DNA of 64,000 nucleotides from Lineus longissimus (taxonomy: Eukaryota; Nemertea; Pilidiophora; Heteronemertea; Lineidae), in the NCBI RefSeq assembly GCF_910592395.1, contig NC_088313.1, forward strand, positions 6,204,501 to 6,268,500, written 5' to 3'. Of the stretch, positions 33,677-45,002 are shown in pieces. Made by a program: the position numbers and the translations under genes. How positions within the stretch are numbered: position 1 is the first letter of the stretch; each line of letters opens with the position of its first letter. A model generated the notes under the pieces. The model was given only the letters and a program-made list of their open reading frames with translations. It had not been told where the DNA came from and did not search any database.

Positions 33677-34192
33677 GTGATAAAAACGGGCCATCCAAAT
33701 GTAACGCTCAAAGTACAGTTGTTTGTTGTCACTATAAGAGCACAATTCTCTTTTGATGTTTTGAAAAAGAAACCCCATGATTTGGGGTGGAGCCGTTCAC
33801 TAAAGTCTACTGCGGCATCAGACATGCTTTATATTAGTAGGCGAAATAAGAGTTGCCGATGTCCAGATTTTGCCTTGACTTCGATCAAAGATGTATTAGA
33901 ACGTGTCTGTCATTTTAGGAATCTCTGCCCCTTATGTAGAGTCGACTGTCCCTGTTGGAAGACAATGCAAAGAGCTTTTGCACTACCTGATCTTTTATTG
34001 TTTTCGTTGCAATCCTTCGTAAGCGAACAATTGATAAGAAAGAACGCATCTCCTGATGAAAGAAAGAAAACACAAGAGACATGTTACTCTATCCTTCGTT
34101 CGGGTTTACAAATATATCTTGTCGCCTATCGCGCCATGCAAGATATATTCTGTTTCGTGCCAGAGGAAGGGTCTAACCACGTCAAAAACTAA
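33677..34192 (+). CDS. Unknown virus-type cysteine-rich protein
   Basis: An open frame of up to 171 codons beginning 19 bp after the dUTPase stop, on the same strand. The first in-frame ATG (MLYISRRNK) lies at about 33824, giving about 123 residues. It has a Cys cluster, CRCPDF...CHFRNLCPLCRVDCPCW, suited to bind zinc, followed by hydrophobic helices (LPDLLLFSLQSFV; LQIYLVAYRAMQ). I do not recognise it. Tight spacing with the dUTPase argues for a compact viral gene block. Confidence 0.45.
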   Translation: MIKTGHPNVTLKVQLFVVTIRAQFSFDVLKKKPHDLGWSRSLKSTAASDMLYISRRNKSCRCPDFALTSIKDVLERVCHFRNLCPLCRVDCPCWKTMQRAFALPDLLLFSLQSFVSEQLIRKNASPDERKKTQETCYSILRSGLQIYLVAYRAMQDIFCFVPEEGSNHVKN

Positions 34193-34263
34193 CTGAGACA
34201 ATAGCTAGGCGCCTACCATTTACTAAGATTATTTCAAGGATAGCTTACTTTAATCGTGACCAA

Positions 34264-34944
34264 ATGGAGGAGCAGGAACAATGTACGGGCGTATTTGAGG
34301 GGCACACGGTATACGTATCAAGGGGAAGCCGGCCCAACACTAGTTCGAATTTTAGGATTCCTTTGGCGAAGCCGCTCGATTTCACGATGTCGCCTTTTGC
34401 ATACGAGGTGGCATCGCGGAGGTCTACTACGCACATTCTTGGTCGAGCGAAATCAACGTTAAGAGGTGTACTTACCAGATAGCGCTGGCAGATTTAAACG
34501 AACCCGACAAAGCGCCCGTATTGCTTGAAGCCTGCGCGCAGAGCGAAAAAATGGGTCTCGTCAATTGAAGATTTGATAACGGCGCTAAATAGACAGTTTT
34601 ATGGCTACGTGTTGGCCCCGCGTGAGAAGAAAATCACCACTCCACTGAACTGGTTTCTGAGACACGGCGAAGCCATTTTGATGGACACTTACTTAGCGGA
34701 AGTGCTCGGTTTTGCGAAGGCGAAATATTTTCACGTCGATGGAAAAATTATTATACCCAAGAGTAATTCTGAAGCTAAGAAAACAACACCAGTACACGCT
34801 GTTGGCAAGTACAGTATTGGGGGATTATTCGGCCAAGGAAACCCAGTGACGGCGGGCCCTCTTGTGGGCAAAAAAGTTCCGAAGCGGAGGACCCCGTTCG
34901 CACTTTTACAAGCGATGATTTTGGCAGGTCAGACGAAAGTATAG
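34264..34944 (+). pseudogene. Polinton-type structural-like protein, 5' part, frameshifted and cut by a retrotransposon
   Basis: Parts in different frames follow one another: an N-terminal piece with NTSSNFRIPLAKPLDF, a piece with GGIAEVYYAHSW and YQIALADLNEPD, then SSIEDLITALNRQF and TYLAEVLGFAKAKYF. At least two frameshifts separate them. From memory, this plan is that of uncharacterised structural-like proteins found beside Polinton/Maverick capsid genes in invertebrates. The C-terminal part lies beyond the Gypsy insertion, at 46900-47210. A second small frame may start within the last 50 codons (GGLFGQGNPVTAGPLVGKK). A (GAT)n tract follows. Confidence 0.5.
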
Positions 34945-35032
34945 ATGATGATGATGATGATGATGATTTGTATAGTTAACAAGGATATCAGGCGGCCGTG
35001 AATTTACCCCCTCTGTCGAGGCGTTTTTATAG

Positions 35033-36929
35033 TGTGGCGGCCACGCGTCTTAGGCAGGTTTCCTCCCTCCTTCGTGATGATAATACCGGAGAGTCAAGTG
35101 CTATACACTTGGAGATGAGGAGAAACAGAGATACACGGAGATACCACAGAATTAGTCAAACAACGTCCGGATACCAAATTGAATAATAAGTAATTACAAC
35201 AACAGTGTTTTCTTTTACAACTTTGTTTCACTCATGATTCCTGCTATATTTACACAATGTACACTCTTCATATACCGTCACGCTCGGATTACAGTGCTCA
35301 TCTAAAGATACGGCACAACAACAGGGGGAAGCATGAACCCACAGAGAGCGGATACTTCCAGTCTTACCCGCTATCAGGAATTGCATCTACGGTATTAAAT
35401 TGGAAAGGTTGGAGAGTCGAGGCACATCTAACATCTAAGAAAGGGGGGAGTTCAGACACTTGAGCGTCTTAAATTAACCAAGTTAGACATTATTTAGTAA
35501 TACACTCATCAGGGTCCGACATCGAGCCTATGTATATACGTCTATTGTTCCAAATTTGTCAGAGTCGCATTAACATCTGTATGTTCGTCAGAGCCGGACA
35601 TCTAAATTAATGCGCATCTCTCAGTCTTTTAGGGTACCGTGTTAACATCTATGTTCATCAAAGTCGGACATCAAAGTTAAGGTACATCTCAAAACGTCAG
35701 GGTAGCGTGTTAACATCTATGTTCATCAAAGTCGGGCATCTAAGTCAAAGCACATCTCAAAACGGCAGGGTAGCGTGTTAACATCTATGTTCATCAAAGT
35801 CGGACATCAAAGTCAAAGCACATCTCAAAACGGCAGAGTCCCATATCAACATCTAAATTCGTGTGTAAGTCCGGCCCCGACGTGGAAATTCATCAAAGTC
35901 CAGCGTCAGCGTCAAAATCGATCAGAGTCCAAGCACGACGTCAAAATTATTCAGAGTCCAACCTTGCGCTAAACAGCGCGGCGTACAGGAACATTCAAAC
36001 GAGGGCGGAACCAAGGAAATGACAAGTTGGCATACATAATGATGGATAGAGTCTAAGTCAAATTCGGAATTCGAAAATGTCAAAGTTACCTAGTGCTGCT
36101 CATCTTCGCAATTCTCGGCTCTCTCCTCGTTTTTCGATGTGTTTTGATATATATTCTCGCATGCCGCAACATTGTATCATTCCGTGACGCAACGTAAGAT
36201 TCGGATCCGCGACGCAATTGGTCAGGCTAAACGGAGGTGTGTCATGATAGGCTAACGTCACCGACGGTGTGGCGTAGCCCCGCCCATGCGGCAAGTGACG
36301 TCATACACCATTGCATTGATCGCAAGTGGAAAACTTGACATGAAAACATGGCTAAGAAAAGATCATATTGTGTATTTAAATGAGAAGAGGGACGGGATTA
36401 ATTATGGGTATATTAGTAAGATGCCGAGGAATAAGGATTATGACAAGTAAGGTAGAAGTTTTATAGACATATTGGCCAGTATAACGCCTAAGAAATACGG
36501 CAGATCACTGAAATTGAAAAGCCGCCGAAAGAAAACATGGCGGGCGCGATAGAAAAGATCGCGATTTTTACCAATTAAATGCATGATTTCTCCTGCGCAA
36601 AGGCTTGTCAGCGACATAAGAATTAAGAAACGGGGCAACCAAAACCTACTCAAGGTTGGAGACGATCTGTTCTTAGCCTTACATAAGTTTACAATGAGAT
36701 AGATGAGTCGAGATGCGCGACTGATTCGCGGTGAAATGGAAGCTGTCCAAAATACACAGCGCGTGTAATGTACTCGAATTTCGCCGATCCCTTATCCATG
36801 GACATGATCATAGTCACTGTTCTCCCATCATCTTGCAAACAGGGCCTACAACATAACTCCTTCTTGCGCATGAGGAAGTACGTATGTATCGAGTGAATGA
36901 CCTGATATGTCAGGATGTTATTCCTCACA
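35033..36929 (-). repeat. 3' LTR of the Gypsy element (left copy)
   Basis: 1897 bp, TGTGGCGGCC...ATTCCTCACA on the plus strand. It contains about four tandem ~68-bp units near 35630-35840 (GTGTTAACATCTATGTTCAT and TCAAAGTCGGACATC). The polypurine tract on the element strand abuts it at 36930-36942 (GATGGGGGCAA). Confidence 0.9.
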
Positions 36930-37087
36930 TTGCCCCCATCTTTCAACCATTGACGTCCCCGTCAATAATTCCAAAATCCAGAATCAGTCGTATCCTCCTT
37001 CCCTCGCACACGTAAGCTCAGTCGTGAGTGCCGAGTGTTGGCCTGAGTTCAAGATGTATTGTCCCCACTTTCATTCATAGTTCTTTT

Positions 37088-38188
37088 CTACCGTCTGCCT
37101 CTTCTTGCCCGCTCCTGCTTCTTTCCCCACTCTATCTCTTCCCTCTGCTCTCTCTCTACCTGTCTTCTGTTTCTCGCTGCAAACTCCCTGTTATCCGCTT
37201 CCCTGAATGTCCTCCCCTCGCTCCTCTCTCTTCCCCATTCCCTCGCCCACAATCGTCTCCTCTCGCCGCTCCTCTTAAGTTCCTGCCTTCTTCTGTCCCA
37301 ACCGCGATCCGGGCTGACACTCTGATACCTATAAGTTGTCCTCCTCCTCTCTCCTCTCTGCTCTTCTGCCGCGTCTGGTCTCTCAAGGGGTTCTTCATCC
37401 GGTACATGAAGTACCGGCGCCGGTGCCTCTTCTCTCTCTTCTTGCGTCTCGGCTTCTTGCACTAATTCCATCGCTGCATTCGCCAGTTCTAGAATAGCCT
37501 TGCTCACTCGCTGCCCCAACTTGGCTAGCTCCTTCGTCGCTCTTCTCACTCTTGCCACCTTCGCCTCCTTTCTTCCATCTACCACATTCACATCCCTGCT
37601 CTCCCCTGCGCCCGCTGCTTCCCTCTCTCCTCCCTCGTTCTCTCCCACACCAGCCCCTTCTCCTCTGCCCTGCGCCTCTGCCTCTTCCTCTCCTGTCATC
37701 TCGCCTTCACCTTGTGCTTCTACGTCCTCCTCTCTCTCGTCTTCCATCCTCTCATCCTCATCTTCTACTTCCTCGCCTTCCGTCCCCTCATCCTCGTCAT
37801 CTACCTCTTCTTCCGTCCCCTCATCCTCGTCATCTACCTCTTCTTCCGCCCTCACATCCTCGTCATCTACCTCTTCTTCCGTCCCCTCATCCTCGTCATC
37901 TACCTCTTCTTCCGCCCTCACATCCTCGTCATCTACCTCTTCCCCTGCCATCTCATCATCGTCGCTCTCCGGGGCTTTCCTCCTGGCCAGTAGCTCCTTT
38001 GTAATGCTGTCCGGCAGTTCCTCCGCATCCATCTCACCCCTTTTCGCGTTCACTCCATGTTTGTATAATTGGTGGAGACGCATCTGCCACATGTGGAGAA
38101 TACTCGAACAGCTCATGCACTGCCATAAGGGGCCCTCCTTGGCCAACTCCTTCTCAACCCAGGATCTGCAGAGATAGAGGATGTGCAT
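37088..38188 (-). CDS. Extra acidic/basic frame between pol and the 3' LTR
   Basis: A 366-codon frame with no stop. The start has WVEKELAKEGPLWQCMSCSS, a possible Cys pair. A long acidic block of tandem EEVDDEDEGTE / EEVDDEDVRAE repeats follows, then an Ala-rich helix (LAKLGQRVSKAILELANAAM), and the protein ends in an Arg/Glu-rich tail. No signal peptide or membrane segment is visible, so it is not an ordinary env. I do not recognise it. It occupies the place where some Gypsy lineages carry a third gene. The frame is kept open although Gag-Pol is broken; repeat-length changes in multiples of three help explain this. Confidence 0.55.
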   Translation of the reverse strand: MHILYLCRSWVEKELAKEGPLWQCMSCSSILHMWQMRLHQLYKHGVNAKRGEMDAEELPDSITKELLARRKAPESDDDEMAGEEVDDEDVRAEEEVDDEDEGTEEEVDDEDVRAEEEVDDEDEGTEEEVDDEDEGTEGEEVEDEDERMEDEREEDVEAQGEGEMTGEEEAEAQGRGEGAGVGENEGGEREAAGAGESRDVNVVDGRKEAKVARVRRATKELAKLGQRVSKAILELANAAMELVQEAETQEEREEAPAPVLHVPDEEPLERPDAAEEQRGERRRTTYRYQSVSPDRGWDRRRQELKRSGERRRLWAREWGRERSEGRTFREADNREFAARNRRQVEREQREEIEWGKKQERARRGRR

Positions 38189-38404
38189 TCAAGATAAAGG
38201 TGCAGGCAGGTGGGTTACATCAACTTAAAGGACATCATGACATCGGGGTTAGGGGTACATCATCACTTCTACATTTATATAAGTTAGTAACATCAAATTC
38301 ATCTTTTTCTGTTTCCAAAACTTCAACATCTTTATTTGCTTCCATTTCTTTACACTCATCTCATCTAAACTTATATACATCTCAACGATTTTTCCAATCA
38401 ACAT

Positions 38405-38612
38405 CGTAACGTATAACGGCTAACATCTCTACCAGACATCAGTTCCAGTTAACATTGTAATGAACGTGTAATATCTAACATCTCTACCGGACATCTGTTC
38501 CAGCTAACATTGTAATGAACGTGTAACATCTAACATCTCTACCGGACATCTGTTCCAGTTAACATTGTAATGAACGTGTAACATCTAACATCTCTACCGG
38601 ACATCAGTGATT
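38405..38612. repeat. Three-to-four tandem 56-bp units downstream of pol
   Basis: Units of TAACATTGTAATGAACGTGT, AATATCTAACATCTCTACCGG-type sequence and ACATC(T/A)GTTCCAG repeat from about 38436 to 38605 with only one or two changes each. They lie between pol and the acidic frame, in the untranslated spacer of the Gypsy element. Confidence 0.8.
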
Positions 38613-38719
38613 AATTCATACTCATTTTATCTTGGGTTTGCTCATCATCGCACAAATTGTTCTCAGTTGCTGTATTTCTGATTACCATCTGTCAGCACTC
38701 CCTTCAACACTCTGATCAA

Positions 38720-41602
38720 CTATCTTGTATCCCGCAGTGCCCTCTTTTCCCATGGTAACTTCTGAGTCCCTTCATACTTCTTCAGTCGGTTGTGGTGTAC
38801 CAATCTCCTCTTGCCTCTCCCGTCATATTGGACCAAATAATCTAAGTCATTGATTTGTTTTACAACCAGATACGGCCCCTCATATGGTCGCCTCAACTTA
38901 GGAGTCGTATTGAGCTGCTTGAGGTCTGATAAGTACCACACGTAGTCTCCTCTTCGATATTGGATTAATGACATCTTTGCATCGTATGTTTGTTTTTGTC
39001 GTTTAGCCTTCTGGCCTAAGTGAGCACGGGCAACTTCGTGGGCCTTTTGGAGCCGTTCCTTCAACTTTCCTACAAATTCCCCGTAAGTGGACACATCATC
39101 TCCGGCTATAGTCTCGGATCCGAAAATTACCTCTGCTGGTAATCTAACTTCACGCCCCAACATCAACAGGTTTGGGGTAAATCCAGTAGTGTCATTAGGG
39201 GTTGCCCGATAAGCACCAGCCAAACAGCCAAGGTATTTGTCCCATTCGGTCTGTTCTCCTTCTAGGTATGCCTTCACCATGTTCATCATAGTCTTGTTGA
39301 ATCGCTCAGCTTGACCATTGCATCTTGGATTCCCAGGCGAAGTCCTAGTCTTCCTCACTTCCAGTAGTTTGCACATCTCTGCAAAAATCAGACTCTCATA
39401 ATTCCTCCCTTGATCACTGTGGATGTCAAAGGGACAACCAAATCTCGACATTACCTCTCCTAACAGGATCCTGGCAGTAGTAGCTGCGGTCTGATCAGGA
39501 GTGGGGAAAATTTCAACCCAACGTGAGAAGTGGTCTGTTACCACTAGAATATGCTTATTTCCTGCTGCTGTCTCTGGTAAGGGTCCCAAGAAGTCCGTGC
39601 ACAATCTGTCAAGAGGTGCTCCTACCATCATGTCGCCTAGGGGTGCTCTTGGCCTTTTGGACGGTACTTTGATTGCTCCACATTCATCGCACTTGGCTAC
39701 CCAAACAGCAACGTCTTCACGCACTTGAAACCAGTAGAACCTTTGCAATAACTTCTCTGATGTCTTCTTTCTTCCCAGATGCCCGGATGAAAGGCAGTTA
39801 TGCATCTGATGAAGGACCTCTTCTCTCATACTCTTTGGTACCAGGAACTGTAAATATGCACCAGTTCCATCTCTTTTCAAAAATCTTCGATAGAGGACAC
39901 CATCATCGACTTCTAATGAATTCCAGCAATTCCAGTAGTGACGAGTCGCAGTGCTGAGTCCACACACTTCAGCACTACTTGGCCTATTGTCTTTTTCCTT
40001 CCACTCCAACAATGGCCCGATATCTTTATCATCTAACTGCTTCTTCTTTAACTCACTCTTCGTATAGCCTACTCCCCACAGCGGAGTAGCTCGTGTCTGG
40101 ACAGCTGCAATCTGCTCTCTGACCTCAACCATGGACTTTTTCTTCTTCCCATGAGACTCTTCTTCGCATGTCGACGGTACCGTCTCATCAACATCTTTAG
40201 CTAGCTCATCTGTCACCTCTTCTTTGGTTTCATCTTTCTGATCCTTACCAATTTCATCTTTTGGCAAGCCTATCAACTGTTCCCTCTTCTCTTTCCCTTG
40301 TGTGAAGTAACCACAGACTTCTACCGTCTGGAGGAACAACAGGACATTCAACATCCAAGTCCACCAACTTCTTCCCATATCTTCGGGGTCCTGGACTCCT
40401 GTCTTGCACACCATTTCTTCTTGTGCCCCCCAAGAACTCTCCATCTCATGGGTCCATCTCTGGCATTTGCCGCAAGGTCCGCACATCAGACTGCGCTCTT
40501 CTGGGCACTTACAATCTCTTGGTTTAGGGCATCTCGATAATGCATCTGCATTACCATGTTTCTTCCCCGGCCTATACTCGATAGCGAAGTCATACTCGGA
40601 AAGGATTTCTATCCATCTCGCAATTCGGTTCTTAGGTTCCTTCAAGCTGAACAACCAGCGAAGCGCTTGATGATCCGTCCTCACCAGGAAGTGTCTTCCT
40701 AACAAGTAGTGTCGGTAGTACTCTACAAAATTCTTCACTGCTAAGAGTTCTCTATTCGTCACGCAGTAGTTCTTCTCTGCCTTCGAAAGAGTTCGGCTGC
40801 CGTAGGCCACCACCCTTTCACGTCCATCTTGCATTTGAGATAGTACAGCACCTATACTGCTATCAGATGCATCTGTGTCTAAGATGAACAACCCATCATC
40901 ATTCGGGTAAGCCATTATTTCTGGACCTGTCAGTTCCCTTTTCAGCAAATGGAAGGCTTCTACACACTCGTTGGTCCATTCGAAGGCCTTGTCTTTCTTC
41001 GTGAGTGCTATCATCGGTTCCATCTTCTTGGAATAGTCTTTTATAAATCGTCTGTAATAGGAACCAAGTCCTACTATCCCTCGTACTTCTGTAACCGTCT
41101 TGGGCGTTGGCCACTTGAGAAGTTTCTCAACATTGTCTGGGTTTGGGAGAATACCATCTGAAGTTACAACATGTCCCAAGAAAGCAACTGACGTCTTCAA
41201 TAGGAAGCATTTCCTCGGCTTCAATTTCAGGTTTGCTAATTTTATCTTTGACAAAACTGCATCAAGCCTCTCTAAGTGCTCATCTACATCTCGGCCAAAC
41301 ACTATCACATCATCTAAGTATATTACACAGAACGTCCAAGCTTGACCTCTCAAAGCCAGCTCAATGCATCTCTGGAAAGTAGCTGCCGAATTTACAAGTC
41401 CCATTGGCATAGTAGCAAACTCGAAAAGCCCCTGTCTCGTCACAAATGCCGTCTTTGGTATGTCTTCTTCTCTAACGGGGACCTGGTGAAAAGCAGAAGT
41501 GATGTCAAGAGTAGAGAACAACTTAGCTCCAGCCATTGCATCTAGGCACTCGGAAACTTTCGGAAGTCCAAATCCATCTATCATTTTTGGAGAAGACCTC
41601 AC
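38720..41602 (-). pseudogene. Gypsy Pol: RT (fingers deleted), RNase H, integrase
   Basis: A 960-codon frame. RT palm: FGLPKVSECLDAMAGAKLFS, TLDITSAFHQVPV and the YLDD box (VIYLDDVIVF). RNase H: LDTDASDSSIGAVLSQ. Integrase: zinc finger (SGHLGRKKTSEKLL...C-x-x-C), catalytic D (CTDFLGPL), D (IHSDQGRNYES) and E (NGQAERFNKTM), then a GPY/F module (YEGPYLVVKQINDLDY). The ~90 residues of RT fingers expected between the protease region and DGFGLPKV are absent, and the frame shifts at the same place (41520-41600). The RT should therefore be inactive. The YLDD and DDE residues remain. Confidence 0.85.
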
Positions 41603-42602
41603 TATGCCTTATGAGGAGGGCAGCAATCTTACTGGCATCTTCCATGGATTTCCCTTCAATTGCATCATCATAAAGACCGTGCAGGTGATCGGGCACCTCC
41701 TCTCGTCTTATCGCCTTTGTTGCTTCTGTCTTCCCTGTCGACATCTTCCGTAGTCTGTTGATCTCGTCTTGCCCAGTCGGCCTACAAGTCAGCCTTCGCA
41801 TATTTACGGAGTCAGCTGCTTCGCCTTCGTTCTCGACTTCGGTCAGTGTGCCACAAACTCTTCGTATCGGAGTCACGCTTCCTAAAACCACACCTTTTCG
41901 GAGTTCGCGTTCTTCGGCAAATGGATTCAGGACTCTCGCTACTTTCATTCTTCTACTTCCAGGGTTGATCAATACTGGTGCCAAAGCCAGCTGATGGTGC
42001 TGGGCAAAATTGCAGCCACCCTCTATCAACACGTCGTCTGAATCTTCTAAGTCTTCACAGTCATCTATGTCAACTTCTATCACTGCTTCGGTCATTCCTG
42101 GTATGATCATCGTCTCTTTCATCACAACTCTACGGTCACGCCGTACCCGTCTAATTTGCTCTAATGGGACTTCTTTTCCCCTCATCTTTAAAATGTTCTG
42201 GGAAAGGATGATATCAGCTGGGCCTTGCTCGTCACAAAGCAGTAAATCAGCCCCAATTAAAATTTCATCACTGATGTCGGCTACTCCAATGACTTTTTCT
42301 AACTTTAAATTTCCTAACAACAACTCAAACACTGCATCACCATGATACTCTAACTGCCTTCCATCTGCTGCAAACATGGAGGTCTTCGCCTTGGGCCCCA
42401 GCGGGGGTCGTCTCTTCTCTGGGATACTTTGGTAGGTTTTCATGGACATGATGGTACGTGTAGCCCCTGTATCAAATGTTAACAACACATCTACTCCCTG
42501 TATCCGTCCTCTGGCATATATTCCTCTACACAGCTGTCTTTGTCGTCTGGCTAGATCTGTATCGGACTTCTCGGCGTACCCCAATGTAGGCCCAGGCAGC
42601 AA
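41523..42602 (-). pseudogene. Gypsy protease and inter-domain region
   Basis: A 359-codon frame with the retroviral-type aspartic protease site VLLTFDTGATRTIMS and the flap/second-strand region EILIGADLLLCDE. It runs to SEVFSKND and then breaks at the RT deletion joint. The protease cleaves Gag-Pol in the assembling particle as a homodimer. It is continuous upstream with a stretch linking to Gag in another frame. Confidence 0.8.
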
Positions 42603-42670
42603 CCCGCCTTCTGTCTGAGAAGGGGAGTTACTGACTAAGACCGTCCCTTGGCCCTCAGGAGCGGTCTCTT

Positions 42671-43789
42671 CTAGTTTAACGGATATCTGTTGTTTTGCAC
42701 TTCATACCCCGCAGGATAGAAGGGCCTAGTGTCTGCTGACAACTTCCTTGTCGGACCCTCTTGACCTCTAGCTCTCCTGGCGTTCTGGTTTGCCAATCTC
42801 GGGCAGTTTCTTCGAAAGTGAGTAGTATCACCACACTCCCAACACTCATATCTCTTCTGGCCTTGAGCATTCTGATTTTGTACACCACCCCTGTCACCAG
42901 TTCTTTCACAGGAAAAGGCTGGGGGTCTCCCTTGCCCATGCGGTTCCTTGCCCTGAACTTCATTTAACTTCTGTCTCAAAACTGCATTGTCCTTTTTAAG
43001 AGATTCGTTTCCCTCAGTTAACTTAGCCAACATGGCTTTGACTTCTGAGAGGGTTTCATCTTTGGGTTTAGGCTTTGAGTCCTCTTTCTTCCACTCCGTT
43101 CCTCTGGCTGCCCTTATGGCCCCCTTCTTAGTCTCTGCAGGCTTCTCAGCTAACACAGGGTCCATTTGGTCATCTGAATCAGCTTTCACCATAGCCGCCC
43201 TAAACTTTCTGGGTACCCGTCCCTCTTCCGGTCCTTGTTTCGTCTCTATTCTTTTCCGAGTCTCAGCATATTCAACAGCCTGAGATACCGCCTCATCAAT
43301 ATCATTGGGGTCTTTAAAGAATTCTATCTCAAATCTTGCACTTGGGTCATGAAGGCCGTCTAGGAACTTCCTCAGGACATCATAACGTCTCGTCTCAGTG
43401 TCCCTCTTGGCGTGGGCCTTATCGTACAGCCTTTTCAGATCTGCTGCATATTCTTCTATGGATTCCGACTGCTTCTGCCTGCGGTTGGAGAACTGAGCCC
43501 CATAAGTCCGGGAGGACTCCACTTTTCTGAATCTGCTATCAAGTTCTTTTACCAGTTTCTTGAAATCATTTATGGTGTCACCAGTCAGTTGCTCAAACAC
43601 AAATTCGCCTGCTGGGCCCTCCAACCTTGGGAGAAGTTCATCCAGGCACTCATCTTCAGTCCATCTTTGGCGTTGGGCGACACTTTTGAATCGGTTATAC
43701 CAGACTTTCCACGTCTCTTTGCCTGTAAATACTGGAAGTTTTGGGTTTCGCCTCGAGTTTCTAGTTCGTCTTTGACTAGGTATGCCCAA
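42671..43789 (-). CDS. Gypsy Gag, capsid/nucleocapsid part
   Basis: A 372-codon frame with a retrotransposon Gag domain (TWKVWYNRFKSVAQRQRW; LLPRLEGPAGEFVFEQL; LKRLYDKAHAKR). It then has a coiled segment (LAKLTEGNESLKKDNAVLRQ) and a CCHC zinc knuckle (CWECGDTTHFRRNC). It packages RNA. The frame overlaps the N-terminal Gag frame at 43585-43789, so a shift is needed to join them: one lesion, or programmed. Confidence 0.8.
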   Translation of the reverse strand: MGIPSQRRTRNSRRNPKLPVFTGKETWKVWYNRFKSVAQRQRWTEDECLDELLPRLEGPAGEFVFEQLTGDTINDFKKLVKELDSRFRKVESSRTYGAQFSNRRQKQSESIEEYAADLKRLYDKAHAKRDTETRRYDVLRKFLDGLHDPSARFEIEFFKDPNDIDEAVSQAVEYAETRKRIETKQGPEEGRVPRKFRAAMVKADSDDQMDPVLAEKPAETKKGAIRAARGTEWKKEDSKPKPKDETLSEVKAMLAKLTEGNESLKKDNAVLRQKLNEVQGKEPHGQGRPPAFSCERTGDRGGVQNQNAQGQKRYECWECGDTTHFRRNCPRLANQNARRARGQEGPTRKLSADTRPFYPAGYEVQNNRYPLN

Positions 43790-44856
43790 GAAATTCCACT
43801 CATCAGTATCTGCTCATCACTTTCTTCTGTATCATCTAAGAAAGATTGCCTTGAGCGACTTGACTGTTTCCCTCTGGTATCTGAATCATTCTTTTCAACC
43901 CTCTTCTCCGTATCCCGTGAGGCCATCTTTGCCATATTCCCAGCCATCTCCTTCATTGCTTCTGAGAGGTCCTTGACTGCTGTTCCCATAAGTGTCACCG
44001 CCTCATCACCCTCAGCGCCCTTCTTCTGTGTCCTGGTAGTCGTTCTTACTCGTACCGGTACTCTCTTGGTTGGCCTACGATAGTAGTCTCCATGAACAAA
44101 GTCTCCTATTCCATTTTCATTTTCTGGTATGTCCCAATAACTGGCGTCTGTGCAAGAGCTGCGGTTCTTTGCATTCCTCTTTTCTTTAGACACTGGTTCA
44201 AGTCTAACCTCACTGGCTTGCTTCTTGGGTAAATTGCTTTGGGTTGTCGTCTGCTCTGGTCCCAATGCAGCTGCTGAGGCACTATCTAGCGGAACTGCGT
44301 TCGACTCATCTCTGCAGGTTGCAGGCAGCTTCTCAACCATCGTAGTTCTTTGTCTAGTCTTAGGATTCTGTCCAAACTCATAATCTCTTGATGCTATTAC
44401 AGCAAGTCCAGACTCTTTGGGAAGCCGATTAAGTTCAACATCTGCAGCTACTTTATCGCGCCCATGACCATCTTCTGTCATATCACATTGGGGTGGGCTT
44501 GGTCTTGAGTGACCAAACTTACTGCCACCAACTATATCTCTGCCAGGGCCACCTGTACCATCTATTCCCGTCACCACAGTTCCTCGGCTTGTTGACTCTG
44601 AAACACTTCGTCCTTGGGCAGACAAACCATCTGTCGTCTCGGCATTTTTTTCTTCTTTGTCATCTTCCACTTTGGATATAAATTCTAGTATGGCAGCTTC
44701 TACGCCTAGACGTCCCTCTGTCTGGGTCCAGCTCGGGCTATTCGCAGGCACCAATAAAACATCGGCGACATCTTCTTCTTCACTCGTCTGACCATCTTTC
44801 GACCTCAAGGCATACATCTTATCTTGCTTCTCGTTTCTTAGGTTACTCTTTGACAT
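43770..44856 (-). CDS. Gypsy Gag, N-terminal extension
   Basis: Starts at MSKSNLRNEKQDKMYALRSK near the primer-binding side. About 360 residues rich in Glu, Ser, Thr and Lys, low complexity, with a helix KDLSEAMKEMAGNMAKMASR before the Gag domain. It continues out of frame to 43585, but the useful frame passes to the 42671-43789 frame near 43770-43790. No enzymatic motif is visible. Confidence 0.6.
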
Positions 44857-44982
44857 CTATTGCTTAGTGTTCCTAGTTTCACAAAAATATCAATAAAAGT
44901 GGTATAACTCCGAATCTCAGTTACTCAAAAAAAAAAAAAAAAAAGGCGGGGGCCGTCTCACTGGACCTGCAAGGACTTGCAG

Positions 44983-45000
44983 ATCCCACTTCTGACACCA
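44983..45000 (-). promoter_or_regulatory. Primer-binding site complementary to tRNA-Leu
   Basis: The plus strand reads ATCCCACTTCTGACACCA, the 3' end of animal tRNA-Leu with its CCA. On the element strand this is TGGTGTCAGAAGTGGGAT, two bases after the LTR. It primes minus-strand DNA synthesis. Confidence 0.85.
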
Positions 45001-45002
45001 AA

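Noticed and set aside
37500-38177. 225-codon Ser-rich plus-strand frame
   Set aside because: It is the antisense of the acidic minus-strand repeat; serine-rich low complexity results from reading GAx codons backwards.
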